Shown here: positions 57,599 to 64,000 of the stretch, piece by piece | How the letters are laid out: each line of letters starts with the position of its first letter | Position numbering within the stretch: the first letter of the stretch is position 1 | Assembly (NCBI GenBank): GCA_028564675.1 | Contig: JAOVVO010000031.1 | Coordinates: 62,001-126,000 of the forward strand | Length of the DNA stretch: 64,000 bases | Direction of reading: 5' to 3' | DNA from: Onchocerca lupi | Taxonomy: Eukaryota; Nematoda; Chromadorea; Rhabditida; Onchocercidae | Translations under genes and position numbers: made by a program | Notes under the pieces: generated by a model | Databases searched by the model: none | What the model was told of the DNA's origin: nothing | Seen by the model: only the letters and a program-made list of their open reading frames with translations

Positions 57599-59135
57599 AT
57601 TATTTGCTTTGTAGTGATAAATGAGTAGTACGTGTAATGTAAGTATAAATATGAATGTATACTGAAACGAAAACAACAAAATGTTCATAAGTCAAGAGAA
57701 AAAAATGACGTCATTTCAAAATCACGTCACTCATTGAATCTATGTTAACATGTGGTCATTTCATTATTTATCATCTCTTTTTCTACTTCATTTCACGATG
57801 CTTTCTGATTAAAAAAAAAAAAAAAAGAACCAACACACACCAACCTAAAACACTTATCCCACGTCATACGTGAACCACATAACTAGAGAGCCTGTTTCTG
57901 ACTTATCCCAATAATCGCTCGCAAGACAATCCGTAGGGTCCGATTTGAAAAAATGTTATCCCAGCAAATGTAGCAAAATATCATTTGCTTGTTTTTAGAA
58001 AATTAATGTTATAAATTTTGAAATATTTTGTTTGAAAACTGTAAATTAGGAGAAGTGATATGGTGATTTGAGAAATATAAGGAATATATATTAACTTAAA
58101 AATCGAACAAAACTGAAAATATTAATGACTTATAATAATAGCAACAGTGAATAAGAGTTGAAGAATAAATGATTGATAATATTGATAAAGCAATATGGAT
58201 GGAGAAAATTAAGAAGAATATTAGAGATGATAATATTTCAGAGAAAACGAAATGAAAGTTTAAAATATAGTTGCGAGTGTTTTTGGCATTTGTAAATCTT
58301 TTAAGCTTATTTAACATCTGAAATGTATTGAAATCATATCTTCTTTATTCATATTTAAATGTTAGATTGTATTGGCTTTGTTGTTTTACTTTTTACATAT
58401 TTTTATATCTTATTCGCTGATTTTATCACGTAATTTAATTATTCAATTTTAAAATTTGAATATATTGGCCATAATTATTTACGTGAAAGAAAAAAAAAAA
58501 AAACTTCTATACACGTAAGGCATATTTTACGTAAATTGCTTGCAATAATTGTTCGCTAATATTGTATTCATTTCGAAATGAAAATAAAATATATGGACAA
58601 ATCATATTGTTTAATCAAATCAATCAATTCGATAATATTTATCATTCATGATCTGTTAATATTTAACATAAAAAATTAAAAAAGAGATCATTTGAATATG
58701 TAGAAGAAATAATGGATTGGCTTGAATGAGATATTCTGTTATAAATAATAAATTAGATAACACAATCATTTGATCGGATCATTAAAGTTATCAGACAGAA
58801 AATCATTCTATTATCTTTACTAATTATTTCATTATTTATTCGAAATGAGCTCTATGAAATTTTTAAAGTGATAAAATTTTTTGGAAACTGAAAGAGTGAA
58901 AATTTTAAAAAATAAAGTTTCAAAAATTTCTAGTTTACATTTTGTGTAAAAAAAAAGTAACATTATGTTAAGTTAGAAGAATGATATGAAAATTGATTAG
59001 ATCATAAGAAAATTATTCTCGTAACAGATCATTTGATGAAAAAAATCACAGGGTTGCTTTTTCATAACTATTTGTTGCTAGACAAATCAGAAATGATCAT
59101 CAAAAAATGTTTTGATATTTACATCTGGCTAATTA
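57599..59135. other. Intergenic, no gene seen
   Basis: Upstream of the proline-rich gene and downstream of 7B2. AT-rich; a 73-codon minus frame at 58096-58317 is hydrophobic by base composition and not convincing. A moderately GC-richer stretch at 57836-57950 should hold promoter sequence for the minus-strand gene, but no motif was identified. Confidence 0.5.
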
Positions 59136-61827
59136 TTATTTCCATATATTTCGACCATCTTTTTTGATCACCGTTTTTAAGATTTCACCTTTAAAGTAGG
59201 GATTTTGATGATTTCGGGGAATTTTTATGGGCATTCTTCTAATAGAGCGCTTTCGACGAGGTTCCTGAAATTCTAATTTTTTTTCGAAAATTTTTTTTTA
59301 AGAAAAAAAAACAAATTTAAAATTGAATAAAACTTGACGAAAAGATATCAGGCATTAATTAAAACGATATGATAAATTACAAATTTAAATTTGCATCCAA
59401 AAATTCACTTTTTTTCTATTGCCAACTATAATCTTTAAAGATTGTTGTCTTATTGTTCAATTCTTTTTTCATGAGAAAATTTTTTGAATCATCAAAAATT
59501 ATACAATTGGTATCATATAGATATCATAAAATTGGGTAAATATTACGATTCAAATCAAAATGCCAAAATAATTATAGTTCTACTATTAGTTGAATATACA
59601 GATTTAAATACTTGAATGTATAAATTCAATTTTTTGAAACAATAGCTTAAATTTAAAAAATCCAAATATTTCTCGTTGATTAATTGCAAATATATTATCA
59701 TCATTTTTTTATTCTTTAAACTTACCATTGCTTGTGATCGTTTTTCATGAAATTTTTTAGCAATAAGAGTTTTATGTAATCCCTGATCGTTGAGAATATT
59801 TTGCAAACTTTCTTCCAAATCTTCATCTATTTTTTTATCCGGACAACTGAAACATTCACTTATTTGTTCACTTAAAAAGAAAAAAAAACACTAAATTAAG
59901 CAGGAATTTTAAATTTTCCATTTTTTCATTTCTGCAAAATTCGATCTAGATAGTTTGTCATAATACGAGATTAATAGCAAATCAGTCAGGAGGAATAAAT
60001 TAACATGATACATTATTGATCCAGATCATATAAAATGTATATTAATCGTCAAATAATAAATTTTTTTAAATTATTGATAATTTTAACCGGTAAATAAATT
60101 GAAGGTAAAAATTAAATTGTAGCATTATTAATTTGCTTCTCACTTTTTTATCTTCTCTTTATAGCAAAAAAATCAATTTTTGTTATTTGGCAAATAGTTA
60201 TTATTGGCGTGTGATTTTTATATCAAAACATTTTAATTATTGTTATTGTTATATAATAATTTCATATCATTCAAATGATTACACTAATTTTATTTAATAG
60301 TTTGTATATCATTTAAATAAATTGTTTTAAAAATTTTTTCAAACCAAAAATTAAAAAATTTCGTTCAAAATCTACAAATTGAAAAATGGCAATAAAAAAT
60401 TCGATAGCTTCCAGTAATATGAATCAACAAAATATTTTTTTTTTATATATATGCTTCTTTGAATATTACATTGCTTAAACTTATCATTAGCATAATCTAT
60501 CATCTCGCTATTATCATTTTCTACACTTTGCTTATCATGATTTTTTCTTATCACTGTTATCTTTTTTATCAATTATTTTTGCTCGATTTAAATCTTCTCT
60601 TGATAATTTTTGCTTACTTGAACATATGTTCTTGATCGCAAATGCATGTTTGACTGGCTTGATAATTTCGTGAAAATTCAGCGCTATTTTCAAATTCTTC
60701 CAAGCAACCATCCGCTGCTGTATAGCCCAATGGACATGGATTTGGTGGTTCACAATAGGATGGCAATATGCTATCACTTTTAACCTGTAACTTAGAAAAT
60801 CTAAAATTTAATATTAATTCGGTTTTTGAATGTCAGCAAGATGTTGAAAAATTATGGCAACAAAATTTAATCATAAATGATTCTCGTTTTGTTGAAATCA
60901 GAATAATAATATGTTGCTTCATGGAAATAAGCTCACCTTTTCTCGTACTTCATACTTCGAATCAGGTCGCAGAAGTTGCGAACCTTCACCAGCTCCACCT
61001 GTAACTGATTCTGCTTTATCATATCTTTGTTTCCCTGTTAAACTGGTAACTTTCATTATGCATTTATTTTAGCAAAAAAAATTTAGTTAAAATACGAGCA
61101 AAGGAATTCTAACTTTCCATAATTTTGCAAATTTTCAAGAAATTTCTAAAAATAAAGAATCATTAAGATACCTGTCATGTATTTATGCCCCAAAGCTAGT
61201 GGACTCGGAATGGTTTCAATGCCACGATCTATCAAACCAATAATTTCTGGTATATCCTATGAAAAAAATATAAAAAAAATAAAAAAAATAAAAAATAAAA
61301 AAAAAATAAAATAAAAAAATATCATTTATGATAATATAAATAATTACAATGTCACTATCAAATAAGAAAGAATAGTTTCATTTCCATGATTTTTTTTTAT
61401 CAAATCTTTTGTTAAATAGTAATTTTGTATTATACGATTAGAAAAAATTATTCAAAATTTTGCAATTAAATAATTTTTAATTAGAGATACAAAATGAATT
61501 TCAGTTATGCTATAATTCCTAATCTTTTATAGCAACAAAATTTCAATCAATAAATCTATTGTTTTTTTTTTATACTCATTGTAACCAATCTGAATTTGCA
61601 GTTCTAGTCTGTCTAATAGTGGTGATTTTTTAATCGAAAAAATGAAAATTGAATAATAAAAAAATCTTTGTAAAAGTAGATAAAAATAACGAATTTAAGC
61701 ATCAATTCAGATTTCATTAAGAAAAATTGAATGATTAAAAATTAACCTGATGTGCCAGATCAATAGTTTTGGTATCTTTGAAACAGGCAAATAAAATGAT
61801 TGCTGTAACTAGGATGAATATTGCCAT
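59136..61827 (-). CDS. sbt-1: Neuroendocrine protein 7B2 (secretogranin V)
   Basis: Secreted chaperone and inhibitor of prohormone convertase PC2/EGL-3, needed for neuropeptide maturation in dense-core vesicles. Six exons in phase: 61827-61747, 61256-61172, 61034-60937, 60784-60618, 59846-59726, 59264-59136; 226 residues. The start [15 protein letters not shown] is a typical signal peptide. The family core is [20 protein letters not shown] (100-119), carrying the PPNPCP motif, then [10 protein letters not shown] (121-130) and [13 protein letters not shown] furin-type site RRKR|S (187-190) precedes the C-terminal peptide with HQNPYFKG and IKKDG, matching the NPYLQG and KK elements of the mammalian PC2-inhibitory peptide. 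Exon 4 joins exon 5 directly; other local acceptors give early stops. Expression is expected in neurons, from family knowledge. Confidence 0.92.
61260..61322 (+). repeat. A-rich AAAAAAAT microsatellite
   Basis: About 60 bp of A runs of 4-9 separated by single T, in 7B2 intron 1 directly next to the exon 2 acceptor. Confidence 0.85.
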
Positions 61828-64000
61828 GATTGATTGAAAAAATAACAGGCCAAATGATTGAGGCCGAAATTAGAATGAAAAATAGCGTGCAACTCAACCG
61901 CACATGCGGCTCCGGTTGCTTCTAACTAAGACGAAAGGCCATGTTTATTCCTCATTGATGAGGCCTTAGCAATGCCCAAGAGTAATGGTTGGGAAAAAGT
62001 CGATTAGTAACAGCGGCCAAACCCATAAGAGTGAGTTATATGGGAAAAAAAAAAGAAAAAAAAAAAAAAAGGTTCTATAAATTGAATAAAATGACTTAGA
62101 ATTCGCTCAAATTTTCATTTCATTTTTCGCAAATGAAAATTCGCCAATGGATTGAATACGTGGAAAAATTTCTGTTGCGTGAATGAAAATTTACACCAAA
62201 AAGTGATATAATTAATTTGAGCATAAAAATTGCAAGCAAAAAAAGTATGCATATTCAGCATAATTCTAATTAAATTTTCATAAGCAACTACAATTTAATC
62301 TAATTGAATACTCTATGAGGAATTATTTCAAAAAATTTCGCAATCATTAATTTTATGCAAAAATTTCTTGTTATATAAGTATTGAGCTTATTATTAAGAT
62401 GTAGATTCGACAAAAAAAAAAAAAAAAAAACTTGTTAAGCTGTAACTATTAACATCGAAAATTATATTAAGGATATTGCGGATTTTAATGTGATTCGTAA
62501 CGAAAGATGTATGATTATTTCAGAGGAATGCAAAAAAAATGAAATAAAGATATTTGAAATTTTTGATGATTCAAATATAAAATGATATGAGTAAGTTCAA
62601 GATATGCTAAAGAAAAATCTAACAAGTGAGATAAAAAAAATGATAAAAATTTATCGATATCAAATTGCTGTCTGTGATAACAATATCATTGAAATTGATA
62701 AAATAATTTGACTAATATTCAATAATTATTATATGCCCGATCGATATTAATTCAGGGATGACTGACTGTTTGTTTGTTGTTCAATTTAATCATATGGACA
62801 AATATCTTTTGATCAATGTTAGATTATTTTGAACTTTTTTTCCTCAAGTTTAATTAAAATGTTAATTAAAAGTTCTTTTTTGATTTGGATTAGATAACAC
62901 ATATATTGTGGTTGAAAGAGTAATGATAATATACCCAATATGGATTCTGGCAGATATTTCTGTATAAAATGATGTAATATTCTCGCAAAAGAAACAATCT
63001 CGACGGTCGAATTTCCGATTATTACCCTTTTATTTTTCTTACTGATAACAAAAAAGATGATGCACATGATATCATGATATCAGAATGGCATCCTTTTTTC
63101 ATGTAAAAGACTTAATATTAATCTCTAATTTATTTTTTAATTTAATCAATTTTACTTTCATCTTATTTCTTTATATCCAATTACTTGTTATTTATCTTAA
63201 TAAAAATTATGTGACAGTGTTATCAGTTCACAAGGCATGTTTATCAATTTGTTCATATCATGTGATTTGAATATTCACCAACAACTAAAGTAACATATAA
63301 ATTGATAGTTCAGGAAACTTAACCATACAGGTAAAGTGGATTTGCTTTTTTTTGTAAAGGATAATTTCGATAAATGATCGGAACGAAATTCTAAAAAAAA
63401 ATTCATTCCGATCAATCATCTACATTTTAAAAAATTAAAATGAAAAATATAATAAAAAGTAGAAAAAAAAAAAGCAATATGGATAAGTATATCAGGTATA
63501 AAATGAAGAAATTTGTAAATAGAAAATAATAGTAATAATAGGATAAAGTAAGAACAAAAATTAAGAATAAAAAATTGACTAAAATTGAATTTTTCAGGAA
63601 TTCAATTGATGGGATGCATAAATAATTAACAATATCAGAAATAACAAAGCGCATTACAATTTAAAATTCTTCATCTGTTCTTTTTTTTTCCTTTTTTTTT
63701 TTTTTAGCATGAAACTTTTTCATATGTAATTTCAAAATCTCTGTTCAATTTAAAACTTCCATTGCAGAACAGTTGAAGGTGAAAAACACTTTGCAGTGAG
63801 TTTTCATATGGTTTTTGAAACTTCTATTTCGGAGAAAATTCGCAACAGCCTCCGAAAGTTTTTGGAATTTAATTAGTTATAACGAGTGTTTGGCTAAGTG
63901 TCAATCATTTTCAAACTTTTTTTCTCGGATTCATATTTTTACAATTGTTTTTTTGAACTATAACTTTTTTTTTTGCATTTTTCCATTTTTTATTAATGCA
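61828..64000. other. Intergenic, upstream of 7B2
   Basis: A comparatively GC-rich 150 bp stretch at 61860-62040 lies immediately upstream of the 7B2 start and is the likely promoter/5' leader; no specific motif was recognised. The remainder is AT-rich with domainless frames and a dispersed repeat at 63420-63760. Confidence 0.5.
63420..63760 (+). repeat. Dispersed AT-rich repeat, copy B
   Basis: Similar to 25480-25830, best at TTTTTTTTAGCATGAAACTT and TTTCATATGTAATTTCAAAA, and at GGAATTCAATTGAT, which also occurs near 26390. Confidence 0.6.

Noticed and set aside
60372..60572. 66-codon minus frame as a possible extra 7B2 exon
   Set aside because: Joining exon 4 directly to 59846 restores the conserved CPD...DLEESL segment; including this frame leads to a stop.

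Overview
The window looks like nuclear DNA of a nematode, most likely a filarial/spirurid worm. It is very AT-rich with long A and T runs. Genes are split into many small exons with short introns, most acceptors follow the nematode T-rich/TTTCAG pattern, and several start codons lie just behind an acceptor, as expected for spliced-leader trans-splicing. Species is inferred from style and gene content only; no alignment was run. There are no bacterial, viral, CRISPR or phage features.

Layout. 1-2.8 kb: 3' part of a B-type cyclin gene (+). 3.8-7.5 kb: duplicated block holding a three-copy dispersed repeat, a pair of inverted repeats bracketing a small NAA38/LSMD1 gene (+, 4.6-5.1 kb), and a decayed partial copy of the cyclin gene. 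7.8-10.6 kb: SAP30BP/HCNGP homologue (-). 10.6-21.1 kb: gene-poor DNA with simple repeats and one copy of a ~1.6 kb segmental duplication. 21.1-24.4 kb: unrecognised protein gene (+). 24.4-27 kb: repeats. 27-27.8 kb: C2H2 zinc-finger gene with three PLDLS motifs (-). 28.5-29.7 kb: second copy of the segmental duplication. 30.6-35.9 kb: sphingosine kinase (-). 38.7-40.4 kb: mitochondrial ribosomal protein S34 (+), followed by CTP synthase (+, 41.1-46.4 kb). 49.2-51.8 kb: type II phosphatidylinositol 4-kinase (+). 53.1-57.6 kb: unrecognised proline-rich protein (-). 59.1-61.8 kb: neuroendocrine protein 7B2/SBT-1 (-). The ends and gaps are AT-rich intergenic DNA.

The genes are mostly unrelated housekeeping or signalling genes: cell cycle, N-terminal acetylation, transcription/splicing, sphingolipid and phosphoinositide signalling, mitochondrial translation, CTP synthesis and prohormone processing. 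The only same-strand close pair is mrps-34/ctps, which could be an operon. The exon models were joined by hand. Reading phase is continuous at every junction given except where stated: the sphingosine kinase donor choice, one CTP synthase donor without GT, one GC donor in the PI 4-kinase, and the missing 5' end of the zinc-finger gene. Exon ends may be off by a base where long homopolymers intervene. I did not find a clearly new biological system. The strongest unusual items are the decaying cyclin duplication with its inverted repeats, the pre-miRNA-like foldback at 7.5 kb, the triple CtBP-type motif in the zinc-finger protein, and the non-canonical splice sites.
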